Both the position numbers and the translations under genes were made by a program. A stretch of DNA of 64,000 nucleotides from Chlamydomonas reinhardtii (taxonomy: Eukaryota > Chlorophyta > Chlorophyceae > Chlamydomonadales > Chlamydomonadaceae): assembly GCF_000002595.2 (NCBI RefSeq), contig NC_057019.1, forward strand, positions 1,554,194 to 1,618,193, in the 5' to 3' direction. The notes beneath the pieces are model-generated. The model saw nothing but the letters and a program-made list of their open reading frames with translations. It searched no databases and was not told the DNA's origin. This document shows positions 11,660-24,565 of the stretch, one piece after another; the stretch's first letter is position 1; each line of letters opens with the position of its first letter.

Positions 11660-13323
11660 ATGGCTTCGTGGCCGGCGCCTGCGGATGCCCGGGGAGGCCT
11701 AGCCCCGCTGCCCTGGGCCGGCCGGGACCGGATACTGCCGCGGCCCAGCCTCGCCCCCGTCCCTCCGAACCAGCGCTGGGGGCGGAGTCGGAAGCAGTCC
11801 GTCCGCAAGGCCAAGTGAGTGACCTCAGGCACCTTGTTGCCATACCACAGCGTCGTCGCGTCCACACCTCCCCTTGTGAGCACGGCCGTGCCGAAACCGT
11901 TGCCATGGAATTTGCCCGGCCTTGGTAGGCTGCCGCCTACCGCACACAATATCTAACTCCTGCCGTGCTTTGCACGCGCAGGTACGCGGCCGCTATGGCG
12001 GGGGGTTTCCTAGCTCTGGGGCTTGCTAAACGTATCATCAACTCGCTTCCCGTCGTGAACCTCGTGACTCGCCCCGTACTGGGTGAGTGATGGCATCGAT
12101 AGCGCTGTGGAGGCTTCGTAGAGTTCCCCATAGCGCGGCTGTACTTGTAAGGGGTGCACACCAGCTAGGATGAGGTCGTGTGGGTGAGGCACGGCTCGTG
12201 CCACCGACACGGTTGTCATCACGGTGCCGTGCCCACCCCCCGCCTGCAGACCTGTTCCCCACCATCCTGTTCGGGCCGGCCCTGGGTGCTGCGGCACTGT
12301 ACGGTTATGAGAAGGTGCGTGGCGCACGGTTGTTATGGGCATGGGCGGTGTGCTGGCGCGAGCAGCGGCTGCAAGAACCCCACACCCGCACCTTTAAGAA
12401 AACACACGCGCACGCACAAATATACACACACATACACACATACATACACACACACGGTACTGCCGCTGACCCATGGTTGCTGTCGTTGCAAGACCCACAC
12501 CAGTACGGTACCAGCACACCGACATACCGCCTCCCACTACCGTAAACGCACACATGCCTGTCGATCACGGTGTGTGCACCTGCGGACCGCCGACGTAGCA
12601 GGGCGACCCGCTGGCGGCCCGGGAGGTGGTGCAGGAGAAGGCGCTGGCGCTGCGGCGAGAGTTTGACACGGTGGCACGTGACGTGTCGGCGGAGCTCGCG
12701 GTGCAAAAGAAGGCGCTGAGCCGGCAACTGGAGCGGCACCAGGTGGGCGGCGGCTGGGCAGGGTTGGGGCCTTGGAGGATAGTCAGAGCCAGAATGGGCC
12801 TAGAACCAGACGGCCAGAACCGATAGGCTGTGCGGGCCGGAAGTGCGCTGGACGTGCATCATACGGGCTGAGCCGAAGCATGCAAGACCGTCACTATGTT
12901 GCATGTCGTCAAAGTCACTAGCGTATACCTTCTGGGCCCTGGCGTGCAGGATGTGATCGACAGCACGGCGCGGGTGGCGATGCGCAGTGTGCAGGAGATG
13001 GAGCAGACCGTGGTGCCTGCGCTGGAGCGGGGGTACAGGTGGGTGGGTGGGTGGGTGGGTGGGTGCAGGGGCCGTACAGGGTCTTGAGGAGGCGAACAGT
13101 TATGCATAAGAAGCTGCGCAATGCGACGATGTGCAATGCCTGTTGCTGATGTATCCTTGTCGCTGATTGGCTCGCTGCGCGTGCGTTTCCAACTTTCCAT
13201 CAGCCGCGCCCTGAATGCACTGCTCTTTGCTGTGACGGCTGCTGTGTGTGCGCGCGCAGGAACATCGAGACGCACGCGCAGCGGACGCTGAATGACATCC
13301 GGGACAGCCGCGACGGCAAATAG
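11660..13323 (+). CDS. Small coiled-coil protein with a hydrophobic stretch, 204 aa, likely organellar
   Basis: Six exons close in frame: 11660-11814, 11982-12082, 12250-12314, 12602-12742, 12950-13038, 13260-13323. The start ATG is preceded directly by an in-frame TAA. The first exon is Pro/Arg/Ser/Ala-rich like a transit peptide. Exons 2-3 give a hydrophobic stretch (AAAMAGGFLALGLAKRI and LFPTILFGPALGAAALYGY). Exons 4-6 give a long charged helix (AREVVQEKALALRREFDTVA, QKKALSRQLERHQ, MRSVQEMEQTVVPALERGY) typical of a coiled coil. This is the layout of small organelle membrane-associated proteins, but I do not recognise the family. The intron after exon 5 opens with five GTGG repeats, so several alternative donors are present. 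Confidence 0.7.
12408..12454. repeat. CA-rich microsatellite in intron 3
   Basis: Imperfect ACAC/CATACA repeats lie in the intron between exons 3 and 4 of the 204-residue gene. Confidence 0.75.
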
Positions 13324-14910
13324 TGCGTGGGCACTCGGCACGTCACGGCTGCGAGTTAGGGTGTGGGGCCGTGTGTGCGCTGTGTCTGCGAGTGTTGGTT
13401 ATGACTGATCAGGTTGTGCAAGAGTGGTCGAGTGGAGTTGTGTTGGTAATTGTTGGAAGCTCGCGAAGGCGGCGGAGGCTGCAGGGCTGCAGGGAATGTG
13501 AGTGCGGGATAGTGGCTAAGAGACACTTGAAGAGGTGAAGAGTACACTTGTTTGGGGGTTAGCACCGTGGGTTAGCACCGCGCGGGTTGGAATGCTGGCC
13601 TTGATACAGAGCCGCGGTCCTCGCCCGTATTTTATTGGATACGATAACTGCGTGTCTGCGTCGAATGTCTGTATGTGCTTACGTACCTTTCATCCTTTGC
13701 TGCCCTGAACACACGGCTACCATATACGGTAAATCTGTCATGAGGCGATTGACGGTGGCCCGTACCTTAGCCACGGCCGATATGGCGTCTGCCCCAGTCT
13801 GCCCCATGTGGCCCCGGCCCCAACTACCGTGTACCGTCCCTTTTGCCTTCAGCGGCTTTTGATAACTCGTGCCTTTACAGGGCCACAGCAGTGATCCGTT
13901 ATGTCCCGCGGCCTCACCACTTTGGGCCCGTTGACCCCTCCGCCGAACAACCATGCACCTCGCTGCCGCCTTCCGACGTGGCGCACAGCCCGATCCCCCA
14001 ATCACATATGCTACCCAGGAACCTAGTACTGTGCCTGTGCCAAAAAGGATAAGATGAGACGGGTATACGGTATATGTACATGAAACGCCAGAGGGCCCCT
14101 TCGAATCAGTCTCACCACGGTTCCCGACAACGCCATTCCCGTGATTATCCAAAGCCCCCAACTGAAACAGTAAGCAGTACGCCCCCAACTGAACACACAA
14201 GCCGAGCCATCTGCACGCGAACATGATGACAGTCAATGGCCCGCTGGTGAGCGTGGCCTGTGTCTCCCCTCCAATGTGTTGCAGCTTGTGTGCAGAGTCT
14301 GGAGGAAAGTTGATGCTGTCCTCCCAGCCGTCCGGCCTAGGTCCGTGATGTGCGGAGCTAGATAGGTTGATCGTCTCAGCGATAGCCCTCTCACACCGTC
14401 CTGAGTGGTCGTCTGTTCTAGGCGCAAACTCAACACATTGCTTTGGCGTGTGGGGACGCCGTGTTGGCGAGAGCCACGGATGGCCCTAATACCGTGGGGC
14501 CATGTCGCACCCGTGGAGGGGCCTGTAAACCGTTGCAAATACCATGTACACGCAGCTCCCTGCATGCTACCATCATGCGCCACGACCCACATGGACCTCA
14601 AGCGACAGCCGTTCCCCGTGCACAAGAGGCGGCCGTCAGTCACCGGCGCGCCTTATCTGCGCGTCAAGGCCTGCGCCCACCCACACACTCACTTCAACCT
14701 GGGCGCCATACCACCGGTCGCGACCTGCTGCCTCCATCTTCCGTTCGCTGCTCAGCCGCGGCGAAGCCTGCTGCCCTCTCAGGACAGCTGCCCTCCTCTG
14801 TTGCATCGCGTCGCCACTCTGCTGCCGCCGCCGGCCGCAGCGCCATCTACCACTGCCTTACCCGCTGCTATCAGCGCCTGCCACCACCACTGCTGCTGCC
14901 AGCCGCTTTA
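13324..14910. other. Convergent intergenic region
   Basis: This lies between the 3' ends of the plus-strand 204-residue gene and the minus-strand ORP gene. ORFs up to 207 codons occur on both strands but overlap one another and lack splice sites or recognisable domains. A minus-strand TGTAA at about 13874 is a distant candidate poly(A) signal for the ORP gene. Confidence 0.4.
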
Positions 14911-17900
14911 TCAGTAAATGTCCGGCAGCTCGCCCCAGGCCTTCTTCTCGCGCGCCTCCCAGTACTCGCCCGTCCACGCCCACACGGCGCCCGGCTGCGT
15001 GGCCAGCTGCGTGGCCTCCTTGGTGCCGAACATCACCTGCGCATGTGCATGTGCATGCGTGTGTAAGCGCGCGCGCGTCAGATGAGCTAGAGGTGTACAC
15101 TATGACCGGTTATCCAGGTTACCGAAGCGATCGGCACGTGTGCCAATGAACAAAAACATGCCATTGTTAGGGTTTGGCGCTGAACAGCAAGTGTCTGAAC
15201 ATATGAGATGATCCTCTACATGTACACGGGTCCGCGGACCTCGTCAGGCTCGCGCCAACCCCTTGTTGCCGCCAGCCGTCGGCCCTACGGACCTGCTTGA
15301 ACCAGCGCGGATGGTACTCAATGCCGGCTTCCTTGCGCTCCTTGCGCGCCGAGCGCTGCTTCTCCTCCAGCCGCAGCTTCTCCTGTGAGCCGTGGCGGTC
15401 GGAGGCGGCGGCGGGCCGCGCAACAGGTTATGGCAATACAGGGAAGTCGGATGGGCTGGGTAGGGACAGCGCGCAGTGCTCCTCCTGGTAGCGTTGTCCG
15501 TCTTCGTGTATTTAAGAACAACATAATGAAGCCCGCCCAAGTGGCGCCGGACGTCTTCATCGCCGGCCAAACGCAAACCGCAGCCACCCGCCCGCCCAAG
15601 CCCATGCCCCGCACGCACCGACGTGGCCCGGTTCCACTCGCCCAGCTCCAGCGCGCGGATGTCGGGTCGGAAGCGGCAGTCGGTGGGCGGCAGGAAGGGC
15701 ATGATGGGGTCGGCGGGGTCGTTCATGCCCAGCGCAAACCTGCGTGTGTAGTTAAGTGTGATCCGGCGGATCAGGGTCAAGAGGTTTGCATTGAGCGAGT
15801 GGCCCGCGTCAGAACGAGCGCGTGCGGCCAAGGCGTAGTAGCAGGCAGGTTCACTGCTTCGCGAGCTGACCCCGCCTGAGGGCTCTCGCCCCAGCCATCA
15901 CGGCTGCGCGGTCCGCGGGCTCCCTGCACTCACCGTGTCATGCAGTACTGCTCTGTGGGGTTGGGCACCTCGGGTGTCCGCGTCCAGACCAGCTGCGGGT
16001 CGGTGCTGGCGCCGCGCTCCTCCGCCGCCGCGGGCGTGAGCGTCGCGTTCAGCGCCACCATAGTGCTGCCGCTGATCTTCCACACCTGGGGAAGGCGGCG
16101 CGCGGGAAGATGCGGGCGCGGGGCGGGAGCTTCAGGAGGAAGGCATGTGCTTGGCCAACTGCAGCAGTGCTGCAACCTACGGTATTCAGGAGTCGATATG
16201 CAGTCGAATCTTACGCAAGCCTTACTGACTGTGGAGCGCTGTGGCTCAGTGGCTCTTCAGGGGACAGTTCCTGCCCTTGTTGGAAACGGCTTCCCATCGT
16301 TCTCGTGAACCCACCTCCTTGCCCTTGTTGGAAACGGCTTCCCATCGTTCTCATGAACCCACCTCCTTGCCGAGCGCGTCGTACACCACGCCCTCGCACT
16401 TGCCGCGCTCCTTGAGCACGCCGCGGCAGGGCTTGATGAACAGCCTCGCCGTCTCGCCTGCGGCCAGACAAGCGACGTCGTCAGTGCAGGTTGCCGCGAT
16501 GATTACTAGGGGGTGCGGGGGCAGCGACGTTTTCTTGATGTCATAGCAATACGTGCATGATGCAACTCGGAATGCGGTCTGGACTGGTTGCAGCCAGGTG
16601 CCAGGTGCCCGGTGTCAGGTGTCACGCACCGGTCTGCTCGTTGCGGATCTTCATGTCGCAGGACAGGTCGATCCAGAAGCGGCCCAGGATGACGTCGTTG
16701 ATGGTGATGGTGCCCAGGTTGAACCTGAAAGAACACGTGTGGTCGCATGACGTGTCGTCCCAGCACCAGTGTCAACAGACTCAACAACAACGCCAATACC
16801 GTTGTCGGTGACGCATGCCAGCGTCCGCGACGGCGGCCAGGGAAGCAGTGCGACAGGGGCGGAGCGTGGCAGGGCACGGCATCGTGGGGTGCCTGCCGTC
16901 GTCCTTGCCCAGTACGCCACTGCCTCACACGACACGCGGGAGCCAGACTGCCTCTCACCCCGCATCCGCACAGCCGCTTTCCCCAGCACATCGCTTCTCC
17001 CTAGATTGGGCCCCGGCTGCAACACGCCAGCCCCGCCCTGCCCACGCCCACCTGTACTCCTCGCCCCAGGCCTTGAGCTTGACCGCCATGTGTCCGGCCA
17101 GGATGCACTCAATGGCCTTGCCCCAGAACTTGGTCTTGGTCTCCACCTCGCCGTAGAAGGAGTAGCCCTGCTCGCCTGCGGGTCGGTGGTAGGTTGGGAG
17201 TGGCAGCGGTGCAAGGGCACGGTTTGCGTCAGCACTGGAAGTTGCCGGGTGACCTGATACAGACATCCCAGCGGGCCGCCTGCACCCGGTCCGGAGCACG
17301 CCACGCCATGCCTCAGACCCCCAGCCCCCATCGCCATCGCAGCGCCATGCCACGCACCTGCGCCCTCGCCCACGAAGCACGACACGGGCGGGTGGTGGCT
17401 GACTTGCTCGCACAGGTACCTGGGGGCAGCGCAGGGGAGGCACAGACGCACACGTCCACATACGCGAACGCAGGGGAGCAACCGAGAATTGGCCTGCGCA
17501 CTTGGTTCCAGAAGACGACGGCAGGGGCATGTGCAAGGCCGCGGCGGCGCGCCTTCTGCGGGTCCTCCTTGAAGCCGCCGCCGAAAGATTACCGTACTAG
17601 TGACCGCCCCCATGCCAGCCCCGTCCCCATATTACGGCGCATGTCAACCTCCAATCATCCTGCAATCTTCCTTTCCCGCCTTCTCACGTGACTTTACCCC
17701 CTCACACACAGCGCCACTGCGCCGGCCCGCCGCACCTGGCCGTGCCGTCCGGCGCCACCCACTCGTAGGTCTCTCCCAGCAGCGGGTTGAAGGGCTTGTT
17801 GTCGCGCTGCGGCTGGCTGTTGTAGCCCGCCAGCAGCCAGCAGGCCACCAGCATCAGCCGGTCCAGACTACGTGGCAACACACGGGCGTGGCGGGGTGTG

Positions 17901-18796
17901 CGTGCGTGTATGGCGCGTAGGGAGGGAGGGTCAGATTCGCCATGGAGGCGGGGGTGTGGGGAGACAGCCAGGGGTCGGGGATGCCCATGTGGCAAGAGTG
18001 ACGCAGGCGGGGCATGAATGGGGTTGTAGTAGGTCCTGAGGCATGGCCTTGGGGTGGATGTGCGCAGGTGCGTTGGGCCGTGCTGGCGCGGTGATGGCGT
18101 TATACCGATTGGTGTGTGCCTCTATGCACCAGACTCCACCGTCAAGCCCGGTCGCACCTGTTGGTCTCGACCGCCGCCTTCTCCAGCAGTGAGCGGTTCT
18201 CCAGCACCTCGGCCATGCTGCGTACAGGTGCGTGCACGTAACAGCGCGATGCGGGTTGGCGCTCACCGCGCACACAGACACAGCTTGGGACACTATCTCC
18301 ATTCACCATGCACCTGCAAAACGTGCCCCGCTTACCCCGCACTGACCATGCCACCCAAGCCCACCGCCAACCATAACAACGCCACAACCAGGACAAAAAC
18401 AACGGTAACAATCTCGCCCACCCGCGCCTCGGGCCCCCGCCCACCCGCTGCCCTCACCGCTGCGTCATGGAGGTGGGCTCGTTGATGGTCGCCGGCATGG
18501 TGATCTTGGTCAGGTCGCGACCGATCATGTTCTTCAGGATGCTCCAGATGCTGAAGCCGCGCCCCAGCGGCTTGGGCGCTGGCAGCCGGTCGCGGCCCTC
18601 ATACACGCGCGCGCGGCCGCCCATGGCGTAGGCGGTGGAGCCGGCGCGGATGAGCGCGCCGGCGCCGGACGGCCCGCCGCCAGTGGTGGCCATGAGCGCG
18701 GCGTCACTGTCGTCATCGTCGTCGTCATCGTCTTCGCCCAGCGTGGCGTCGGTCTCCTGTATGTTCGTGTGTGTGTGTGTGCATATGTGGATGCGT

Positions 18797-18841
<45 letters not shown>

Positions 18842-21800
18842 CGTGTGTGTGTGTGGGGGGGGGGGGGGTTTGGAGGGGTGGTGAGCGGGGTGCAGTTGGC
18901 ATTGCGAGAGCCGCGGCGGGTCCAAGGTTGCGGAGAACACCTCTTAGCGAGTGGGGGAGGCCAGGAGTGAAGGCGTGTGGTCTGAGAAGGTATGAGAACC
19001 GGCAGCACGTGCGTACCCTGCTACGAGAGGACGCTGTGTGCTGAGCGTGGGTGGCTGCCTGTACTCACCTCGCCCTTGCCCTTGCCGCCCTTGTGCCTGC
19101 CCTTGCCCTCGTCCTCCTCCGCGTCCGGCGGCGGCGGCGTGTCTGCGGCCAGAAGGTTCTTGAGCTGCTCCGCGTTGTGGTTGGCGGAGATGTACTCCAC
19201 CTGCGGGGGCGTACGTCAAAGGGGGTTTGCCGGGTGATGCCAGGAAGCGGCGTAAATAGAAGCGGCTTGAACAAGAGGTGGACGCCACTGCATCGTCTCG
19301 CTGTACTGTACTGTGCGCGCAACGGCCGCCGCCGCTGCGCCGGAAGCCGCTGCACTGCTGCATTGCGGCGCAGCCCTGTGTCGCAACCCAATGCCCCCCA
19401 GGCCCACGCACCTACAGCCCCCCTCACCCCGGAAAAGCATAGGCCACGCTCTCCTCCTCGCTCTATTGCACTGGGTTGGGTTTCATTTGGGCTGGTATCT
19501 ACAACCTCCCCCACCCCAGCCCCACGCCCCCCACGGCCCCACCTGGCGCACCACCTCCAGTGCGTTGAGCACCTCTGCCTGCTGCGCCAGCTCCGCCGCG
19601 TCCTCCTCCGCATCCTCGTCGTCCTCCTCCTGCAGGACCATGCGTCACATAGTGCGAGCAAGTGTGGTGCCAATGCATTTGGCTGTATATCAGCACCTGC
19701 AGAAAAGGTATATCTGTCGGCAGTTGCCCCGATGAGCCAGCGCAAACACTAGCACATGACGATGGACCGGCATGAGGGCAAATACCCCACAGCCCCGCAC
19801 ACGCCACGGCACTCACGCCCTCCATCTCCTCGTCTCCCGCGCCGGGGTAGTGGCCAAGCGCCGCGAAGGGGCCGCCCTCGTCGTCGTCTGTGTAAATGCG
19901 CCGGTTCAGGTGCGGTGCGTCGTCGTCAAGAATGGAGTAGTCCACACCTGGCAGGTGTATGTGGTGGAGTGCGCGTGCGGGGTGGCTCGGCGAGTGACCT
20001 CACGCCAGGCCAGACCCAGTCTTCATGCGTGCACTGCCAGTGGTGCGCTGGCTTATCCACTAGTTGCCTACTAACCCTGGCGCCGCTCATATTCCAGACA
20101 GCAGCGAGACCGCGTTCTCTCCGACCCTCCCTGAAGCTGGACAAGTTCGCCTTCCACCACCCGCCCCGCCGTGCGGCCCCGCCCCGCCTGTGCCCCGACC
20201 CCTGCCCTGTACGCGCCTCAGGAACCAGGGCCGGACATGAGCATTCACCCACGCACCGTCATCGAACGCCTCCACCACATCGAATGCGTCCTCGTCCGCG
20301 GTGCAGGCGCTGCCCTCGCTCATAGCGTCATCGGCGTGGCTGCCCGCGGCCGCAGCCGCGGCCGCAACTGTGGCGCGGGCAGCGGCTGCGCCGGTGATGC
20401 CCGACACGCCGGGCGTGCTGAGACCGCGCGAGCGGGCGCCGCTGCGGTTGGCGTTGGTGCGCACAATCTGCAGCGTCCTGTGTGTCAAACGGGTGTGTGT
20501 GGAGGGAGGGGTGCAGGACGTCATTGCTGGTCCGTACGGCACGCAAGACGGACAAGCAGTCGCGCGGGCCTCGCAAGAGCGCAACCACATAGCAAGGCGC
20601 ACACAAAGTGCGCCACCATGCGTCACCGGCCCGCTCCACGCCCCCACGCACTTGTTGAGCGCCGCGTTCTCCGCCTCAAGCGTTGTGATGCGCAGCGCGT
20701 CAGCGTGCAGCGCCGCCCGCACCGCCTCCATCAGCGCCGCCATGGCGCCCGTCAGCGTGGCCGCAGGCACGCCTGCGCGCGGCAGATAGGCGCTTGGCAC
20801 GTGGGTGGTTGCCCCAAACCAGGCGGGAAGCTTGCACGCCAAAGGGAGTCCGTAGCTGGCACGCCTGGCGCCCCACGATGCCACCGGACGCACAAACAAA
20901 ACACCAGTACGGTGTCGCACAGACAGGAAGACAGACAGACACCCAGACTGCATGCCCGCACTGCCTGCATGCGCTGCGCCAGAGCGCGCGTGGGCATGTG
21001 TTGAGTGCCTTACCTGGTGCAGCTGCGCGAGAGCGGCTGCGGCTGCGCGCGATGAGCCCCAGCCGCTCCTGCGACGGCTCCCTGTCAGCCGCCTGCACAG
21101 CCGCGGCCGCAAGCCCCGCGGCGCCGCCGCTGCCGCGCCCGCTGTGTGACTGCCGCCCGCTGGGGCCAGTGGGCGAGGGCGCCACCGGCTCAGTCCCTGC
21201 GCCCGAGCCGCTGATGTTGTTGGCTGCAGGCGAAGGGCCGTGCTCGGCGCTGGCGCCCGGTGCGCGCGCGCCGCGGGAGCTCAGCGCCGCGCCAATGGAG
21301 CTGTGGTGCGGCAGCAGCGGAGTGGACAGGTGCCCGAAGCCTGCATGCCGCGTTGTGCGTCCATGGATTTCGGCGTAACAGATAAGACAGCTGACCGTGG
21401 CCCGAAGGTGTGGATGAGCAGTGATTGGACCCAGAAGATACGATATTACTTGGGCGGACGATGGCCTCGCCATCACCCAACACCTGCTTCAACCTCAATT
21501 CCTCAGCCTCCGCCCCAACCAGCGCTTCCGCGCCCAAGCCCCTACCAGTCGCCAGCACCGCAACAACCCAGCACCCCACCGGCAGCACACCCACCAGCCG
21601 CGGTGTTGGCCAGCTGCGAGCCCAGCGCCGTCATGTGTCGCTCCACCTCGGACACGTGCGGCGCCAGCTCCCCAAGCCGCTCGTGCACGCGCATGCGGAT
21701 GCGGCGGCGCTGCTCCATGTCCTGGTCCACCGCGTTGCTGGCCACGGTGCACGGCAGCGCGCCCGCCACTGCCCGGCAGGACAGAGGGGGGTGAAGTGAG

Positions 21801-23597
21801 ACGCCGGCGCACCGTGCAGACAGCTAAGAATGATGCATCCGGATGTGCTTCGTGCAAGCCGCTTTCGCCGGGCTGGCGAAGCACTGTGGCGCAGGCGAGG
21901 ACCGTAGCTCTCATTTCCCTGCGCTCAGCCCACTCAGCCTACTCATGCCCCTCGAGCAGACCCAAGTACTTCGTCCGCGGCGCCCCTTCCCGCGCTCACC
22001 CGTGCCGACGCCGCCGTCGGCCTCGCCCGCCGCGCCCGCCGCGGCGGCCAGGGTGTCCACGACCTCCTTGTGCTTGCGATAGGTGGCGACGGAGTCGCGC
22101 AGGCAGGCGAGCCAGGGCTGGCGCTCCTCGGGTCGCAGCACGCGCAGGAAGATGGTGCCGGAGGGCGTGGCCAGACGGATCTGGCGCGGGTGCGAGTCGT
22201 CCTGCGCCACCGTGGCGTCCACCAGGCTGGTGCTCCACACCTGCGAAGGGATGCGCAGGTGGCAGCGGCAGTCGGTCGCGTGTGTCACATTGCTCGCCCC
22301 AATCCGACAGAGATCGCAGATCGCGGGGTGAAGGGGCAGGGCCAGCACAAGCACCTGGTGCCGCCTGCCTGTGGCACCAGCAGCGCCACTCTCAGCGCTC
22401 CGTCCGCGGCCGCCCCGCCCGCCACCTCACCTTGCCCTTCATGTTGGCACGCTTGTATATGAGCAGCACGCCCGGCGCCTCGGAGGCAACGAAGTAGCGC
22501 TTGTGCCAGCGCTTGAAGTTGCCCAGCCACAGCCACATGTAGCTGGCGGGCGGCATGCCGTCGCGCTTCAGGCGCAGCGCGGCTGCCGTGTACCTGCACA
22601 GGCACACACACAGTCACGCACACACGCAAACACACACGCACACAGAGGACGCAAAGCAGCCGCAGCCATGGGTTGGGCGTTACGAAAGCTAGTGTGCAGG
22701 ATGCAGCCTCTGGTCCTGCGGTTTCGCCATAGCCCCCCCGCAGCTCCTATCCTGCCGGTTTACCCTGCAGTCACAGCCATTCACTCCCCGCCAACATGTC
22801 GCAGCGGCCCACCTGCCCATGGCGGCGCCCGCCTTGGTCTTGGCCATGACCCGGAAGGGCGTGGCCAGGTAGGAGAAGGGGTTCACGGGGTGGTTGGGCG
22901 GGTTGAAGGCCTCCACGTTGTTCACGGTGGGCGATGCGCCGCCGGGCACTCCCGGGCCCGCGGCACCGCCAGTGCTGGTGCTCAGGCCGCGAATGTCGCC
23001 GCCGCTGGTGGCAGACAGCAGCGTGCTGGGGGCAGTGGGGGCAGCGCCGGCGGTGGCGGTGTTGGGGGCGCTGCCGCCCGCAGCCGCAGCGGCGGCGGAC
23101 TCGTCCGCAAAGGTGGTGTGCTTCTTGCGCCCCAGGCCTGTGACGAAGTTGAGCCGCTGGCCCAGCTGCTGCAGCCGCCCACGCTGGGAGCCTGTGGAAT
23201 GTGGCGCGGCTTGCCCGCCCGCGGTTGAGGTGGAGCCCTTCGCGTTTACCGCGGCAGGTAGAGTCGGGGAGCCGGGCGCGCCCGTGGCGCTGGAACCGCT
23301 GACGAGGTTGCCCGAGTCAGAGGAGCGCGCATTGTGCCCAGCCGCGGCGCCACCGGCTGGAAACGCGCTGCCGCCATGTCCAGATCCGCCGCTGTTGTGT
23401 ACGTCGCTGGGGCTGTGGCCGGCAGCCACAGCACTGCCGTCTGAGCGCTTGCCCATGTTGGGTGCGCCGGTGGCGCTGCCGCCCGAGGTGGTGGGGCCGC
23501 CGCTGCCACTGGCCATGCCACCGGTGCTGAAGCGCCCGGCCGCTGTGGGCCCGGTGGCGGATACTAGGTGTGCCATGTCGGCTTTGGAGTTCGTCAT
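14911..23597 (-). CDS. Oxysterol-binding protein-related protein (PH + ORD lipid-transfer protein), 1245 aa
   Basis: Twenty-one exons close in frame, in transcript order: 23597-22813, 22593-22431, 22240-22000, 21768-21595, 21340-21014, 20772-20652, 20477-20257, 19947-19817, 19629-19543, 19200-19069, 18756-18458, 18217-18158, 17867-17736, 17419-17358, 17175-17052, 16724-16630, 16457-16363, 16085-15934, 15739-15619, 15382-15293, 15036-14911. The Gly/Ser-rich N-terminus (about 260 residues) is followed by a PH domain (about 270-390, with WLWLGNFKRWHKRYFVAS), a Ser/Ala-rich region with short coiled coils, acidic linkers, and the sterol/PI4P-binding ORD from about residue 810. The ORD carries the family fingerprint EQVSHHPP (about 962), the lid-region motif FNPLLGETYEW, and the usual C-terminal RWF and YWE elements. 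Proteins of this family exchange sterols or other lipids for PI4P at membrane contact sites. It is longer than typical ORPs (700-1000 residues) because of low-complexity inserts. Confidence 0.92.
16273..16368. repeat. 48-bp tandem duplication spanning a splice donor of the ORP gene
   Basis: Two adjacent 48-bp copies (16273-16320 and 16321-16368) differ at one base. On the minus strand the copy next to the exon contains the last six exon bases and the 5' splice site of exon 17. The second copy therefore repeats an identical donor 48 bases into the intron. Use of the second donor would add an in-frame stop. Confidence 0.85.
18763..18867. repeat. GT microsatellite and G-tract in ORP intron 10
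   Basis: A (GT)n run of about 80 bp followed by a run of G lies just upstream of ORP exon 11 on the minus strand, where it reads as a CA-rich tract. Confidence 0.85.
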
Positions 23598-23817
23598 TGT
23601 ATTGCCTCCACGAGATGGAGTGCACGATGCGCTTGCGAGTCACCTGTACAGCCAGGGCACAGGGAGGATGGCCACGGGGAGCTGGGTAACTACACCGCGG
23701 CCACCGCCAGCGTGTCCTCATGCAGGCCGTGTCCATTGGCCGGCTGCCCTGCCCTGCAATTCCGGTCATAAGCTATAGCCTCACGGCAGCACTTGCGTCC
23801 GTACCCGAGACGGGCCT

Positions 23818-24565
23818 CTACTTGCTGGGGTGGGAGTCCTGCCGTCCGAATTCAATAATAGGCGGCTCTTTGTACTTGAACTGCTTGGGGCTGTGGTGCA
23901 GCCGCGGGTAGGGAATCTGGTAATGCCACGCGATTTCGTAGCGGTTCTCGCCCTCCCGGACCTGCGTGGAGGGTCGGTGAACGAGGTGCAGAAACAAGAG
24001 GGTTGCTTGGCAAACACGGCGTGTAACGCGGACTCGCTCAAAGGGCCAGCTGGCCCCGGGGGCTTTCAACGGCCAATTATAGAATGTATACACCGGTACG
24101 TACGCAGACATCTACTTATGTCGGTAAAAGAATGCGACTGTCGTCGCGAGCAACCAAGGATGCAACATCGCCTGGGTTTGCCATGCTCGATGCGCTATCA
24201 ATGCAGTTGAAAGATATGACGTGTCGAGCGGCTATACATGTTTCACTCAGTCCAAAGCGCGGGGATGAAGTGCGGAGTATCAGGGCAGGGTATCCCATCT
24301 TTTCCGTCGCAGCTCACCCGCTCCTCAGCCTCGCGCCCCGCGAGCGCCCTGTGTTCGCGGAATAGCTTCTGGGCCTCGGTCCTGATGTAGTCTTTCTCCT
24401 GGTGAGCGCAAGGGTTGTCCAGAGTGCAAGTCAAGAACTGCTTCTCCTCTGACTGGAGCTGGCCGGGCGCCTCAGACAGTTGCTCACCTCCTGTGGTCCC
24501 GGCCAGCGGTAGCTGGACCGAATGCAAGCGCGGTAAAGTTTTAGGGCCCTGGTTCTTAAAGACAT
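23818..24565 (-). CDS. LYRM1-like LYR-motif (Complex1_LYR) protein, 100 aa
   Basis: Three phase-0 exons: 24565-24488, 24398-24318, 23961-23818. The protein starts MSLRTRALKLYRACIRSSYR and carries the LYR tripeptide at residues 10-12. The second exon gives EKDYIRTEAQKLFREHRAL, the phenylalanine-containing helix conserved in the family. The third gives RYEIAWHYQIPYPRLHH, very close to the RIEIGLHYKIPYPRP segment of animal LYRM1, so I assign that subfamily. LYR proteins are small mitochondrial helical adaptors that bind the acyl carrier protein and support respiratory-complex or Fe-S assembly; the LYRM1 client is not well established. Length is normal. The gene follows the ORP gene on the same strand 220 bases upstream of its start. 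Confidence 0.85.

Noticed and set aside
16651-17613. 320-codon minus-strand ORF within the ORP gene
   Set aside because: It reads through introns; only the parts matching the ORP exons in the correct frame are coding.
20087-21112. 341-codon minus-strand ORF within the ORP gene
   Set aside because: Contains true exon 7 sequence but runs through introns on both sides; replaced by the spliced model.
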